This document shows positions 28,758 through 38,447 of a DNA stretch of 64,000 nucleotides, piece by piece (the first letter of the stretch is position 1; the number at the start of each line of letters is the position of its first letter). Location: positions 45,449-109,448 of the forward strand of contig NZ_JACVDA010000003.1 in the NCBI RefSeq assembly GCF_016552165.1, read 5' to 3'. The position numbers and the translations under genes were made by a program. The notes below the pieces were generated by a model, which searched no databases, was not told the DNA's origin, and worked only from the letters and a program-made list of their open reading frames with translations. The DNA comes from Parvimonas parva. GTDB taxonomy: Bacteria; Bacillota; Clostridia; Tissierellales; Peptoniphilaceae.

Positions 28758-29273
28758 CTACTCTCCTTTATAATTTCTTCTTAAAATTCCTCTATATACT
28801 AAAGTTATGTATCTTCCCTTTAAAAATTCAGCATCTTCAAATTCGCCTTCGATTTTAAGTCCACATTTTTCCATAACTCTTCCGGAGGCAACATTTTCTT
28901 TTATATGAAGTCCACAAACTTTATTAACTTTTAATGTATTAAATGCATAATCAAGCATAAAGTTTAAAGTTTCGCTCATATACCCTTTATTCCAATATTT
29001 TTTATTCAAAACATATCCAAAAGTCAAAGAATTATTTTTTATATCTGCTCTAAAATCAAAACTTCCAATACATTTATTAGAAATTTTTTCAACTATGGCA
29101 AAACAATATTCATTTTTCATAAAAATATCTTCAACAACTTTTTTAGTTTCTATAAGATTTTTATGTTTATCCCAAGTAACAAATTCACAAGTTTCATCAT
29201 CACTTCCAAATTCGTAAACATCATCTATATCATCTAAATTAAATTTTCTAAAAATCAATCTTTCACTTTGCAT
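28758..29273 (-). CDS. GNAT-family N-acetyltransferase (RimJ/RimL-like)
   Basis: 171 residues with the pattern of the Acetyltransf_3 group. It opens [17 protein letters not shown], has a central acceptor-strand pair ([18 protein letters not shown]), and the CoA-binding stretch [14 protein letters not shown]. It ends near [18 protein letters not shown]. Substrates of this group include ribosomal-protein N-termini and aminoglycoside- or cell-wall-like amines. The substrate here is unknown. The start overlaps rluD by 19 bp. Confidence 0.85.
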   Translation of the reverse strand: MQSERLIFRKFNLDDIDDVYEFGSDDETCEFVTWDKHKNLIETKKVVEDIFMKNEYCFAIVEKISNKCIGSFDFRADIKNNSLTFGYVLNKKYWNKGYMSETLNFMLDYAFNTLKVNKVCGLHIKENVASGRVMEKCGLKIEGEFEDAEFLKGRYITLVYRGILRRNYKGE

Positions 29274-30187
29274 AATAAATCCTCACTAAATTCTAAACCT
29301 GTTTTATTTAAAATACTAAAAAAGTATTCATCAGGTAAAACTGTAAAATTCATATTTTCATTTGTAATTGGGTGTAAAAATTCCAAATTATACGCATGTA
29401 GCATTTGTCCATTCGCCTTTATCTTTTCGTTTTTATTCCCATAAGTTTCATCTCCTACAATAGGGTGATTTAAGCTACTAAAATGAACTCTTATCTGATG
29501 AGTACGTCCTGTGTGAAGAGTAACGCGAACTAAAGAATATTTTAAATTTGAGCTTAAAATACTATATTCTGTAAGTGCATCTTTACCTGATTTACTTTTT
29601 ACACTCATTTTTTTTCTATCTTTCTCATCACGACCGATAGGTTTATCAATGAAACCATGTTCTTTTGAAAAACTTCCATTACAAATTGCCAAATATTTTT
29701 TCTTTATAGCTCTATTTGAAAACATTTCAACTAATTGTAAATGTGTTTCATCATCTTTCGCACAAATTATAAGCCCTGTTGTATCTTTATCCAATCTATG
29801 AACAATACCCGGCCTTTCAGTATTTACCATTGATAATTTGCAATGATTTAAAAGCGCATTAACCAAAGTATGTTCTTCATTTCCAACAGCAGGGTGAACA
29901 ACCATATTCCTTGGTTTATTTAGAATTATTATATAATCGTCCTCATATACAATATCTAATTTTATATCTTCAGCTATTAACTTTGTTTCTTTTTTTTCTG
30001 GAATTGAAACAAAAATTTCATCTCCAATTTTCAATATAACATTCGGTTTTACATTCTTACCATTTACCAAAACCAAATTTTTCTTTATTAACTTTTGAAT
30101 TGAAGTTCTTGATAAATCAGAAATTTTAAGAGATAAAAACGCATCACATCTAATCTCTTTATCACAAATATATTTTAATTCAGTCAA
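29255..30187 (-). CDS. RluA/RluD-family rRNA pseudouridine synthase
   Basis: 310 residues. An N-terminal S4 RNA-binding domain (about residues 15-75, with SRTSIQKLIKKNLVLVNG) is followed by the synthase domain with the catalytic-Asp motif HRLDKDTTGLI near residue 135 and HTGRTHQIRVHF. It forms pseudouridine in 23S rRNA. The start is a TTG at 30187, with GGAGAG formed by the last ung codons. Its place directly after lspA and ung agrees with the lspA-rluD linkage of many Firmicutes. Confidence 0.92.
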   Translation of the reverse strand: MTELKYICDKEIRCDAFLSLKISDLSRTSIQKLIKKNLVLVNGKNVKPNVILKIGDEIFVSIPEKKETKLIAEDIKLDIVYEDDYIIILNKPRNMVVHPAVGNEEHTLVNALLNHCKLSMVNTERPGIVHRLDKDTTGLIICAKDDETHLQLVEMFSNRAIKKKYLAICNGSFSKEHGFIDKPIGRDEKDRKKMSVKSKSGKDALTEYSILSSNLKYSLVRVTLHTGRTHQIRVHFSSLNHPIVGDETYGNKNEKIKANGQMLHAYNLEFLHPITNENMNFTVLPDEYFFSILNKTGLEFSEDLLCKVKD

Positions 30188-30190
30188 AAA

Positions 30191-30859
30191 TTACACTCTC
30201 CAATCTATCGGTTTAACTCCCTTGCTTATCAAAAAGTCATTCGCCTTAGAGAACGGTTTACTTCCAAAAAATCCTCTATGTGCAGAAAAAGGAGATGGGT
30301 GCATACTTGTAATTATAAAATTATTTTCATCTTTTTTAATTAAATTACTCTTTGAAATTGCAAAATTTCCCCAAAGCACAAAAACTTTAGGATAATCAAA
30401 ATTTGAAATTATTTCAATGACTCTGTCTGTGAAAATTTGCCAACCTATATCCTTATGTGAATTGGGTTTTGCTTTTTCAACAGTAAGAGTTGCATTTAGT
30501 AAAAATACTCCCTGTTCAACCCAAGAAGTTAAATCTCCATGAGTTGGTGGTTTAATTCCTAAATCAGAATATAATTCAAGATAAATATTCCTAAGTGAAG
30601 GAGGAATTTTTTCTCCCTTGTTCACTGAAAAGCTCATTCCATTAGCTTGATTTTCTCCATGATATGGGTCTTGACCCAGTATTACAACCTTAATATCTTT
30701 AGGATTTATTTTATTAAAAATATTAAAAACAAATTCATTAGGTGGAAATATTGTCTTATGTTTATATTCCTCATTTAAAAAATTTTTCATTTTAATAAAA
30801 TATTCTTTTTGAAATTCATCTTTTAAATATTCATTCCAAGCTACATAGTTTGAACTCAT
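30191..30859 (-). CDS. ung: Uracil-DNA glycosylase
   Basis: 222 residues. Removes uracil from DNA. Family 1 motifs are intact: GQDPYHG (catalytic Asp) near residue 63, LLNATLTVE, and HPSPFSAHRGFFG with the catalytic His. It is inserted between lspA and the pseudouridine synthase gene, with gaps of 1 and 3 bp. Confidence 0.97.
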   Translation of the reverse strand: MSSNYVAWNEYLKDEFQKEYFIKMKNFLNEEYKHKTIFPPNEFVFNIFNKINPKDIKVVILGQDPYHGENQANGMSFSVNKGEKIPPSLRNIYLELYSDLGIKPPTHGDLTSWVEQGVFLLNATLTVEKAKPNSHKDIGWQIFTDRVIEIISNFDYPKVFVLWGNFAISKSNLIKKDENNFIITSMHPSPFSAHRGFFGSKPFSKANDFLISKGVKPIDWRV

Positions 30860-30860
30860 C

Positions 30861-31313
30861 TTAATTCTCCTTTTTAGAAAATGAAATAACTATAAGTAAA
30901 AAACAAGCTACACAAATATAAATATCTGCAAAATTAAAAACCGGAAAATCGTACAAGCCACCAAATCTTGTATGAATAAAGTCAACTACAAAAGAAAATC
31001 TGATTCTATCAATACAATTTCCCAATGCTCCACAAGCTATTAAAGCATATAAAACTTGCTCTATCTTAGAAATTTTTTCTTTATTTTTATTTATATAAAA
31101 CAAAATTGCCAAAAAAGCAACTAAAGAAATAAAAATAAAGAAATATTTATATCCACTAAAACTTCCAAAAGCCACTCCAGTATTTTCAACATAAGTAAAT
31201 TCTAACCAATCTTTAATGATAACAACTGAATCTACTCCTTTAAGTTTGGTTAAAGTAATGTATTTAGTTATTTGGTCTAAAAATAGCCCAATAATTAAAA
31301 TTACATATATCAT
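30861..31313 (-). CDS. lspA: Lipoprotein signal peptidase (signal peptidase II)
   Basis: 150 residues, four membrane helices. Cleaves the signal peptide of lipoproteins such as PrsA at the left edge of this window. The two catalytic Asp residues are in NCIDRIRFSFVVDFIH and FNFADIYI, and VENTGVAFG is the conserved periplasmic-face motif. The ATG overlaps the end of ylmH by 4 bp. Confidence 0.96.
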   Translation of the reverse strand: MIYVILIIGLFLDQITKYITLTKLKGVDSVVIIKDWLEFTYVENTGVAFGSFSGYKYFFIFISLVAFLAILFYINKNKEKISKIEQVLYALIACGALGNCIDRIRFSFVVDFIHTRFGGLYDFPVFNFADIYICVACFLLIVISFSKKEN

Positions 31314-32089
31314 ATAGAATACCTCTTAACATTAACAACATATTTATTCTTTTTAGTAAAACCACCTAAGCAATCTACCTTAAACTTTCCCTCTCCCCTT
31401 ATTGAGATAATATCATTTTCGTTTATCTTCTTGTCAAAATCTTTACACTCTTCATAATTTAACTTAACATTTCCATTTTTTATAAACTTTTGAGAAAGCT
31501 CTCTTGAAGTTCTTGCAAGTTCTTTTACAAAACAATCCAATCTCAAACTTGAAACAATTATTTTTTCATCTTCATACTTTTTAAAACTTGTAGGAATAAA
31601 ATTTTCATTTAAAATTTCTAATTTTAAGTCTTGCCTTGAAAATTCAAGACCATTTGAAAATATAAAAGTTCCAATCGGCTTTAAACAATAAACATACCAG
31701 TAACCGTCAATTTTTATAATCTCTCCAATTTTTTCACGACTTATCCCTAAATGCAAAATACTTCCTAAAATATTTCTATGCTCTATTCCGGAAATATCTT
31801 TAAATCTTAAAGTTTCTAAATAGTCATCTAAAATATAATCTTCTCTGTAAAAAATTATAAATTTTCTTTCAAAATCTTCGTCAGAAAAAATAATATCATA
31901 ATTCAAGTCAAAGTTTTTTAAAACTCTTTTTACATACTCAAATTCCAAAGGAGTAAAAAAGTTAGAAACAAATATGTCCTTATAACTTTTTTCCATAGAA
32001 ACAAGACCATCTAAAAATTTATTGATGGTCTTTTTTACTTCTATATTATTAATATTATCTAAAATCTTAAACTTATCAAATGATTTCAT
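31310..32089 (-). CDS. ylmH: YlmH-type S4-domain RNA-binding protein
   Basis: 259 residues. The C-terminal S4 domain (about residues 185-250, LDCFVKELARTSRELSQKFI) is preceded by the YlmH-specific domain containing HRNILGSILHLGISREKIG. YlmH binds RNA or stalled 50S subunits and is part of the sepF division locus in Firmicutes. In many relatives divIVA comes next, but here lspA follows directly. Confidence 0.9.
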   Translation of the reverse strand: MKSFDKFKILDNINNIEVKKTINKFLDGLVSMEKSYKDIFVSNFFTPLEFEYVKRVLKNFDLNYDIIFSDEDFERKFIIFYREDYILDDYLETLRFKDISGIEHRNILGSILHLGISREKIGEIIKIDGYWYVYCLKPIGTFIFSNGLEFSRQDLKLEILNENFIPTSFKKYEDEKIIVSSLRLDCFVKELARTSRELSQKFIKNGNVKLNYEECKDFDKKINENDIISIRGEGKFKVDCLGGFTKKNKYVVNVKRYSI

Positions 32090-32093
32090 TTAA

Positions 32094-32564
32094 TTATAAT
32101 TGATAAAATCCGTTATTTTCGATTTGGTCTTTAACTTTTCCATCAATATCAATTCCCTTAGGAGCTAATATAAAAATGTCTTTTGTAACTTTTTGGATTT
32201 TTCCACTTAAAGAATAAATACCACCACTTACAAAGTCAAAGATTTGTCTTTTCTTATCAACTTCTAACATTTCTAAATTTAATACAACAACTTTTCCCTT
32301 TAAAACATCATCTAAAACTTGAGTTCCATCATCAAAAGTTATCGGTTCTCTAATAGAAATTAAAAATCTGCTAATATTTGGCATTGTAACCACATTAGAT
32401 TTTTCTTTTTCTAAAGCTAATTTACTACTAGCGTTTTTAGCATAAGTTTCTCCAACTGATTTAGGTTGTTTTTCTACAACCACTTCTTCTTCATAATCAT
32501 CGTATTCATCTTCTAAATCATCATTTCCAACAAATTTCTTTATTTTGTCCATAAAGCCTGCCAT
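32094..32564 (-). CDS. sepF: Cell division protein SepF
   Basis: About 156 residues. Links FtsZ to the membrane and helps septum assembly. The N-terminus (MAGFMDKIKKFVG) is a membrane-binding amphipathic helix, followed by an acidic linker and a C-terminal SepF domain with VLDDVLKGKVVVLNLEML and FVSGGIYSL. The frame is open to 32636, but AGGAGGAACGTT precedes the ATG at 32564, which gives the normal N-terminus. Confidence 0.94.
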   Translation of the reverse strand: MAGFMDKIKKFVGNDDLEDEYDDYEEEVVVEKQPKSVGETYAKNASSKLALEKEKSNVVTMPNISRFLISIREPITFDDGTQVLDDVLKGKVVVLNLEMLEVDKKRQIFDFVSGGIYSLSGKIQKVTKDIFILAPKGIDIDGKVKDQIENNGFYQL

Positions 32565-32651
32565 AACGTTCCTCCTCATATTTTTATTTTTTATAACAAG
32601 CGAAAATTTAAAATTTTCTAATTGTAATCTAAACATTATTCAACTAACAAA

Positions 32652-33344
32652 TTAACATTTGATATAGTTTCTTTTACCAAATATTGAAGTTCCAATCCTT
32701 ATAAGATTAGCGCCTTCCTCTATGGCAATTGTAAAATCATTACTCATTCCCATAGATAATATTTTCATATCCACATTTTTTAAATTTAATTTTGAAATTT
32801 CATCAAAAAGACTTTTCATCTTTCTAAAATAAACTCTTGTATCCTCAATATTTTCACAATATGGAGCCACAGTCATAAGTCCATTTACAAAAACATTATC
32901 TCTTTTTGAAATTTCTTTTATAAAATCAAATACATTCTCCTCAAAAATACCAGATTTACTTTCTTCTTTTCCGATATTTACTTCAACTAAACACTTTACA
33001 ATAATTCCCTTGTTTTTTGCCTCCAAGTCCAATTTATCTAAAAGTGAAATTCTATCCAAAGAATGTATCAATTCAACCTTATCAATTATAGACTTAACCT
33101 TATTCGTTTGAAGATGCCCAATCATATGAAATTTAACTTTTTCCTCAAAATATTCATACTTTTTTAAAATTTCTTGAACTTTATTTTCTCCAAAAGTGTT
33201 AAAGCCTAAATCTATCGCCTCCTGAATCTTATCAACATCAACAGTCTTTGAAACAGGTAATAAAAATATTTCTTTTTCATCTCTATTTACATTTTTACAA
33301 GCTAGAGATATTTTTTCTCGTATATTATTTATATTTGATTTCAT
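32652..33344 (-). CDS. YggS-family PLP-binding protein (pyridoxal-phosphate homeostasis)
   Basis: 230 residues. Single TIM-barrel PLP carrier with the Lys in LLPVSKTVDVD, then FGENKVQEILKKYE, HMIGHLQTNKVK and LSMGMSNDFTIAIEEGANLIRIGTSIFG. It lies in its normal place in the division locus, 15 bp before the next gene frame and directly after the HlyD-like gene. Confidence 0.95.
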   Translation of the reverse strand: MKSNINNIREKISLACKNVNRDEKEIFLLPVSKTVDVDKIQEAIDLGFNTFGENKVQEILKKYEYFEEKVKFHMIGHLQTNKVKSIIDKVELIHSLDRISLLDKLDLEAKNKGIIVKCLVEVNIGKEESKSGIFEENVFDFIKEISKRDNVFVNGLMTVAPYCENIEDTRVYFRKMKSLFDEISKLNLKNVDMKILSMGMSNDFTIAIEEGANLIRIGTSIFGKRNYIKC

Positions 33345-34480
33345 TATTTTAAAATTGCTCCTTCTTTAATCTTACTAGCATCTTTTAAAATATTAGAAAA
33401 AATTCCAACCGAGCTATTAACAGAATCAATATAAACCTTAGAATTTATCTTGTCGATAAATTTAATCACAACCTTTGACCTCTTAATATTATTAAAAGAA
33501 TCAACAGTTAAAACATAATTTTCTCCATCTTTAGAAGTCAATGCACTAGAGGGTAACTCAAAAGCACCGGTAACAGATTTTACTACATTTAAATCTATAA
33601 ATCTCTTATCTGCAACTTCGTTAAAAGCTGATGAGAATTGAGCAACTATTAAATCATATTCTGAACCACTCTTTATATTTTTTATAACTCCAGTAGCAAC
33701 AGAATCTCCAATATTTACCTTTATGCTATTATTTACAGCTATATTATCCAACGCTCCAGTTTTTAATCTAATACATAAATAGTATTTTAAATTATCTACT
33801 ATTTTTATGCCTTCGATATTTGATATATTATCACTACTATCAAAATTAAAATCTTTTTCGTCAATAGAATCAATAACAGAAAAATCATATACATTTTCAA
33901 GACCATCAATTTTTTTAAGGACAATTCCTGAATTTTTTGAAACAATTTTTCCAGAATTAATTGTATCATTTAACAAAGAATATCTAAAAAGTTTATCTGA
34001 ACTGTATTTTTTCCCAAAAGCAATTTTATTTTGCTCACTTGAAAGTATATCAAAAGTTTTTGAAAAATTCTTATCTCTAATAAATTTCAAAATATTTTCC
34101 AAATCAATTTTTTCAGTATTTGTTTCCTTACTTTCAGATTGTTTCTTTAAAGTTTCAACCTTTTCAGCCAAATAATCTTTAAAGTTCGAATCAATTTTGG
34201 AAACATCAACCTCTCCAATTTCTTTATCAACATTTACTTTTGAACTATCTACTTCAATATCACTTTTTCCTAAATAATATAAGTATTCATCTTTTATAAC
34301 TAATGCTTTAGAAGAAAGTTTTAAGTCATAAGTTTTAGGTTTTTCTAAAACAATTATTTCATCACTATAATTTTTATTAAAAAACACATTTTTAACTAAA
34401 AACAAAATACCAAATAAAATAAAAATAATTAAAACCCAATGTCCTCTAGCATTAGACAAAACATTATTACGTTTTTTCAT
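33344..34480 (-). CDS. HlyD-like membrane-anchored protein of the division locus
   Basis: 378 residues. A short basic N-terminus and one membrane segment (about residues 16-33, WVLIIFILFGILFLV) anchor a large extracellular domain. A coiled-coil-like Glu/Lys/Ser-rich part (residues 110-140) and beta-rich parts follow. Such HlyD/adaptor-like proteins occur just upstream of yggS-sepF in many Clostridia, but their role is unknown. The assignment rests on topology and position. It shares one base with the yggS frame. Confidence 0.65.
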   Translation of the reverse strand: MKKRNNVLSNARGHWVLIIFILFGILFLVKNVFFNKNYSDEIIVLEKPKTYDLKLSSKALVIKDEYLYYLGKSDIEVDSSKVNVDKEIGEVDVSKIDSNFKDYLAEKVETLKKQSESKETNTEKIDLENILKFIRDKNFSKTFDILSSEQNKIAFGKKYSSDKLFRYSLLNDTINSGKIVSKNSGIVLKKIDGLENVYDFSVIDSIDEKDFNFDSSDNISNIEGIKIVDNLKYYLCIRLKTGALDNIAVNNSIKVNIGDSVATGVIKNIKSGSEYDLIVAQFSSAFNEVADKRFIDLNVVKSVTGAFELPSSALTSKDGENYVLTVDSFNNIKRSKVVIKFIDKINSKVYIDSVNSSVGIFSNILKDASKIKEGAILK

Positions 34481-34524
34481 ATAATACCCAATTATGCAAT
34501 TTACAAAAATAAAACAATATTTAA

Positions 34525-35802
34525 TTATCTATTTTTATAAATTATATCTTCTCTCTTTGGACCATTAGAAATCATCTTAACAGGAACTTCCAATTCTTTT
34601 TCTATAAACTCAATGTATTCTCTACATTCAACTGGCAATTCTTCATAATTTCTAATTCCTCTAATATCTCTATTCCAACCTTTTAATACTTTCCAAACAG
34701 GTTTAGCTTTTTCTATCAAAGTTGTAGTTGGAAAATCTCTAGTAACTTTACCATCAATTTCATATCCAATACAAACTGGAATTTCTTCTAAATATCCTAA
34801 AGCATCAATAACAGTTAATACAGCCTCTGTACTTCCTTGAACTCTACAACCATATCTTGAGGCAACAGCATCAAAATAACCAACACGTCTTGGTCTGCCT
34901 GTTGTAGCACCATATTCACCCTTATCTCCACCACGTTTTCTTAATTCTTCAGCCTCTTCTCCAAAAATTTCACTAACAAAAGCTCCTGCACCTACAGCGC
35001 TGGAATATGCCTTAACAACTGTAACAATATCAGTAATTGTATAAGGTGGAATACCTGCACCAATAGCTCCAAAACCTGCTAAAGTTGATGAAGAAGTTAC
35101 CATTGGATAAATTCCATGGTCTGTATCTTTTAAAGAACCTAATTGACCTTCAAGTAAAATCTTTTTACCATCTTTAATTGCATCATTTAAAAATTTTGAC
35201 ACATCACAAACATAAGGTTTGATTGCATCTCTCCAAACAAGCATAAGCTCATATAATTCTTTTGCATCAATTTTTTCTTTTTTATATAAATTTTCTAAAA
35301 TTATATTCTTATATTCAACAACTCTTTCAACTTTTTCAAATAAATTATCATCAAATAATTCACTAACTTGGAAACCAATCTTAGCATACTTATCTGAATA
35401 ACAAGGAGCTATTCCTGATTTTGTAGAACCAAAAGAATTTTTTCCAAGTCTTTCTTCTTCATAAGCATCAAAATCAATATGATAAGGCATAACAAGTTGT
35501 GCTCTATCTGAAACTAAAATATTAATATCAGGAACATTTTTTTCCTTTAAATATTCAATTTCTTTAAGTAAATAAGGAATATTAAGTGCTACTCCATTTC
35601 CAATTACAGATGTTGTATGTTTATAGAAAACACCTGAAGGTAGTAAATGTAAAGCAAATCTTCCATACTCATTTATTATAGTATGACCTGCATTAGAACC
35701 TCCTTGAAATCTAACGATAATATCAGCATTTTCTGCTAACATATCCGTTATTTTTCCCTTTCCTTCATCGCCCCAATTTGCTCCTACTACTGCTTTAACC
35801 AT
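34525..35802 (-). CDS. purA: Adenylosuccinate synthetase
   Basis: 425 residues. First committed step from IMP to AMP (GTP-dependent). Motifs: GANWGDEGKGKITDM at the N-terminus, GGSNAGHTI, SFGSTKSGIAPCYSDKYAK and TGRPRRVGYFDAVASRYG. There is no purB beside it. Gap of 21 bp from the PAP2 gene and 44 bp to the HlyD-like gene, so it may be read from the same transcript as either. Confidence 0.97.
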   Translation of the reverse strand: MVKAVVGANWGDEGKGKITDMLAENADIIVRFQGGSNAGHTIINEYGRFALHLLPSGVFYKHTTSVIGNGVALNIPYLLKEIEYLKEKNVPDINILVSDRAQLVMPYHIDFDAYEEERLGKNSFGSTKSGIAPCYSDKYAKIGFQVSELFDDNLFEKVERVVEYKNIILENLYKKEKIDAKELYELMLVWRDAIKPYVCDVSKFLNDAIKDGKKILLEGQLGSLKDTDHGIYPMVTSSSTLAGFGAIGAGIPPYTITDIVTVVKAYSSAVGAGAFVSEIFGEEAEELRKRGGDKGEYGATTGRPRRVGYFDAVASRYGCRVQGSTEAVLTVIDALGYLEEIPVCIGYEIDGKVTRDFPTTTLIEKAKPVWKVLKGWNRDIRGIRNYEELPVECREYIEFIEKELEVPVKMISNGPKREDIIYKNR

Positions 35803-35823
35803 AGTTAAAAATCCTCCTAAATA

Positions 35824-36435
35824 TTAAAATAAAAATTTATAATAAAATCCAATATTATATAAATATATTGTCCAACTAAAAAATACAAGTCCTATCAAAG
35901 AACCAAAAACAACATCTGAAAACCAATGTACTCCAACAACAATTCTACTTATTGCAATACTAAGTCCAAATAAAAGTCCAATAGTCATCCAAATTGGAAA
36001 TGAACTATGTCCACTAAATAAAACATACATTACAGTAGGATAAAAACTAAGTCCTATGCAAGAATGTCCACTTGGAAAACTATATCCCCAATATTTTATA
36101 TCAGAATGTGAAACAGGACGTTCTCTTCTAAATAAAAATTTAAATGAATTTAAAAATATCATATTAAAAATTGAAGAATTTAATATTGCACTTGCCAATA
36201 CATAATTCTTCTCTGAAACAGAATAAAAGAAAATTGGAAATATAATAATCAATGAAGTTACTACATCCCCCATTGAAGTTATATGTTTCATAGAAGATTT
36301 CAAAAATCTTAAATTATTATTTTGAAAAAAATTCTTCAATTTTAAATCTATTAAAAAATTCTGTTTTTTTAATTTATTTCCAACTATCGAAGTCAAAATA
36401 AAGACTACAATAGAAAATATAATCAAATATATCAT
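35824..36435 (-). CDS. PAP2-family membrane phosphatase, copy 1
   Basis: 203 residues from the ATG at 36435, which is preceded by GGAGG and overlaps the previous stop by one base. The frame itself starts with a TTG at 36447. Six hydrophobic segments. The acid-phosphatase motifs are complete: FRRERPVSHS, SFPSGHS and SRIVVGVHWFSD. Likely substrates are lipid phosphates such as undecaprenyl pyrophosphate or phosphatidate. It is tandem with a diverged copy. Confidence 0.9.
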   Translation of the reverse strand: MIYLIIFSIVVFILTSIVGNKLKKQNFLIDLKLKNFFQNNNLRFLKSSMKHITSMGDVVTSLIIIFPIFFYSVSEKNYVLASAILNSSIFNMIFLNSFKFLFRRERPVSHSDIKYWGYSFPSGHSCIGLSFYPTVMYVLFSGHSSFPIWMTIGLLFGLSIAISRIVVGVHWFSDVVFGSLIGLVFFSWTIYLYNIGFYYKFLF

Positions 36436-37070
36436 TAACTCCTCCAAAAACTAAAATACAATCTTTTAGCCAAATTATAACAAAAATAACCCAATATAAA
36501 GCCAATAACAACATCAATCGGCCAATGAACTCCTAAAATCACTCTACTAATAGCAACTAAAAAAATCAAAATATAAACAATCACATCAATTATCTTGCTA
36601 TTTAATTTTTCTCTTAGTAAAAACCTAAAAGTTAAATAAAAGGAAGAGAAATTCATTGAATGACCACTTGGATAACTAAAACCATTCATATTTATTACAA
36701 AAAATTCAATCGGTCTTTGTCTTGATACAATCAACTTAATTAACTCATTAAGAGCAAAAGTAAAAATTAAAACAATAAACAAAAAGACAAACTCTTTCTT
36801 TAAATTATTATAATAAAAATAAATTCCAAAAGGAATAAATAAAAACAAATAAGTTCTACTATTTCCAAGAGTTGTTATAAATTTAATAAAATTTAGAAGA
36901 ATACTACTTTTAGTAAAAATATTATTACTTTGAATAAAAAACATAATTTTATAGTCGATACTGTCCTTTAAATTAATATTTTTTAAATAAAAACCTAAAA
37001 AAATACTACAAACTAAAACAGTAAAAAACAAAATTATGAAATTTTGAAGATTTAATTTTACTTTTTTCAT
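36435..37070 (-). CDS. PAP2-family membrane phosphatase, copy 2
   Basis: 211 residues with the motifs SRQRPIEF, SYPSGHSMNFSSF and SRVILGVHWPID. The two copies share architecture and spacing but differ a lot in sequence, so the duplication is old. The extracellular active site is formed by the last three membrane segments. It probably acts in undecaprenyl-phosphate recycling or lipid turnover. Confidence 0.9.
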   Translation of the reverse strand: MKKVKLNLQNFIILFFTVLVCSIFLGFYLKNINLKDSIDYKIMFFIQSNNIFTKSSILLNFIKFITTLGNSRTYLFLFIPFGIYFYYNNLKKEFVFLFIVLIFTFALNELIKLIVSRQRPIEFFVINMNGFSYPSGHSMNFSSFYLTFRFLLREKLNSKIIDVIVYILIFLVAISRVILGVHWPIDVVIGFILGYFCYNLAKRLYFSFWRS

Positions 37071-37145
37071 TTTATCCTCCTAAATCACAATAATTATAAC
37101 ATAAATTAAGCTATTAATCAAAATTTTTATAATTAACTTATAAAA

Positions 37146-37199
37146 AAACTACTATAAAATTATGTATATTGTAAAATTACAAAAATTTAATAGTAGTTT
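37146..37199. repeat. 54-bp inverted repeat between the PAP2 and glutaredoxin genes
   Basis: AAACTACTATAAAATT (37146-37161) pairs with AATTTAATAGTAGTTT (37184-37199) with one mismatch in 16. The loop contains TATATTGTAAAATTA (37165-37179), also present at the tip of the IS30 remnant (45960-45974) and at the yvcK stop (51554-51568). Most of the 219-bp gap, apart from this repeat and the glutaredoxin terminator, shows nothing else. Confidence 0.7.
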
Positions 37200-37242
37200 A
37201 TTTCAAACAAATTAATCTCTTAAAAATAATTTTTAATATTAT

Positions 37243-37276
37243 ACAAAAAAGGTTCAGTAATACTACTGAACCAAAA
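37243..37276 (-). terminator. Rho-independent terminator of the glutaredoxin gene
   Basis: GGTTCAGTA pairs perfectly with TACTGAACC around a 4-nt loop, with six T following on the minus strand. Confidence 0.9.
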
Positions 37277-37289
37277 TTTTTTATTTATA

Positions 37290-37520
37290 TTATAATCCTA
37301 ATGCTTTTGTTAATTCAGCTTTATCGAAACCAACCATTTCTACATCGTCAACACAGATTACAGGAACGCCCATATGTCCTTTTGCCATTAATTCTTTTCT
37401 AGCTTCTAAATCTGTTGAAACATTTTTTTCAATGTATTCTACATTGTTTGCTTTTAAAAATTCTTTTGCTTGTTTACAATAAGTACAAGATTCACTTGAA
37501 TATACTACTACTTTTGCCAT
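37290..37520 (-). CDS. Glutaredoxin-family protein
   Basis: 76 residues, a minimal thioredoxin fold. Active site CTYC at residues 12-15, cis-Pro in GVPVICVDD, and the C-terminal helix with VGFDKAELTKAL. AGGAGG precedes the ATG. It may use a thioredoxin reductase rather than glutathione in an anaerobe; that is inference. It has its own terminator. Confidence 0.9.
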   Translation of the reverse strand: MAKVVVYSSESCTYCKQAKEFLKANNVEYIEKNVSTDLEARKELMAKGHMGVPVICVDDVEMVGFDKAELTKALGL

Positions 37521-37603
37521 TTTAATTTCCTCCTAATTTATCAATCAAAGTTTTTTGATTTTTTATTAATTTTTTTATACCCTAGAAATTTATCACTAAA
37601 CAA

Positions 37604-38446
37604 TTAAATTTCTTCATATTCTTTTGCAATTTTTTGAAATTCTATAAGTGATAATTTTTCAGCTCTTGTTCGTGGGTCTATATTTAATTTTTCTAAAACT
37701 TTAATAATTTTTTCCTTTTCAATTCCGGATTTACAAAATGAATTTAAAATTGTCTTTCTTCTATTTTCAAAACCGTTTTTTATTAGTTTGAACATAGTTT
37801 TTTCATACTCAAACCTTTCTTTTTTCAATTTCATATTGACAACTGCACTATCAACATTAGGCGCCGGAACAAAAACATTTCTTGAAACATTAAAAGCTAT
37901 ACTTGCATCTGCATAATATTTTACAAAAAGACTTATGCTTGAATTGTCTTTGCTGTTCTCATCAGCTACAAGTCTTTGAGCAACTTCTTTTTGTACCATT
38001 ATTGTTACAGACTCCAAGTCTAAATCACTTTCCAAAATTTTTGTTATAATCGGTGTTGTTACATAATATGGTAAGTTTGCAACTACAACTATTTTCTTTT
38101 GAGTAAATTTTTCTTCAATAAGTTTTTTAAAATCAATCTTTAAAGCATCTGACTGAACAAATTCAAAATTGTCATATTCACTCAATGTGTAATCCAAAAC
38201 TTCTTTTAATCTTGTATCAATTTCTATGGAAACAACTTTTCCTGCCTTTTCCAGCAAAAATTTTGTAAGAACACCAAAACCCGGTCCAATTTCTATTACT
38301 CCATAATCTTTGTCAACTTCTGAAACTTCAACTATTTTTTCTAAGATATTTCTATCTGTTAAGAAATTTTGTCCAAAATTTTTAGAAAAAGAAAATCCAA
38401 ACTTATCACAAATTTCTTTTATTACAGATAATTTATATAAATCCAT
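37604..38446 (-). CDS. rsmA: 16S rRNA (adenine1518/1519-N6)-dimethyltransferase RsmA (KsgA)
   Basis: 280 residues. Dimethylates two adjacent adenines in helix 45 during 30S assembly. Motifs: QNFLTDRNILEKIV, SAM loop EIGPGFGVLTKFLLE, and catalytic NLPYYVTTPI. It lies 1 bp after rnmV, a very widespread Firmicute pair, and is the last gene of the dnaJ-to-rsmA run. Confidence 0.97.
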   Translation of the reverse strand: MDLYKLSVIKEICDKFGFSFSKNFGQNFLTDRNILEKIVEVSEVDKDYGVIEIGPGFGVLTKFLLEKAGKVVSIEIDTRLKEVLDYTLSEYDNFEFVQSDALKIDFKKLIEEKFTQKKIVVVANLPYYVTTPIITKILESDLDLESVTIMVQKEVAQRLVADENSKDNSSISLFVKYYADASIAFNVSRNVFVPAPNVDSAVVNMKLKKERFEYEKTMFKLIKNGFENRRKTILNSFCKSGIEKEKIIKVLEKLNIDPRTRAEKLSLIEFQKIAKEYEEI

Positions 38447-38447
38447 T

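Noticed and set aside
37290..37520. Glutaredoxin or flavodoxin as a selenoprotein partner of tRNA-Sec
   Set aside because: Active-site codons are ordinary Cys and no in-frame TGA occurs in the gene; nothing in the window looks like a selenoprotein.
37530..37575. Possible terminator after rsmA (AATCAAA and TTTGATT)
   Set aside because: The stem is short, purely A/T apart from one pair, and partly inside the glutaredoxin leader on the other side; too weak to call.
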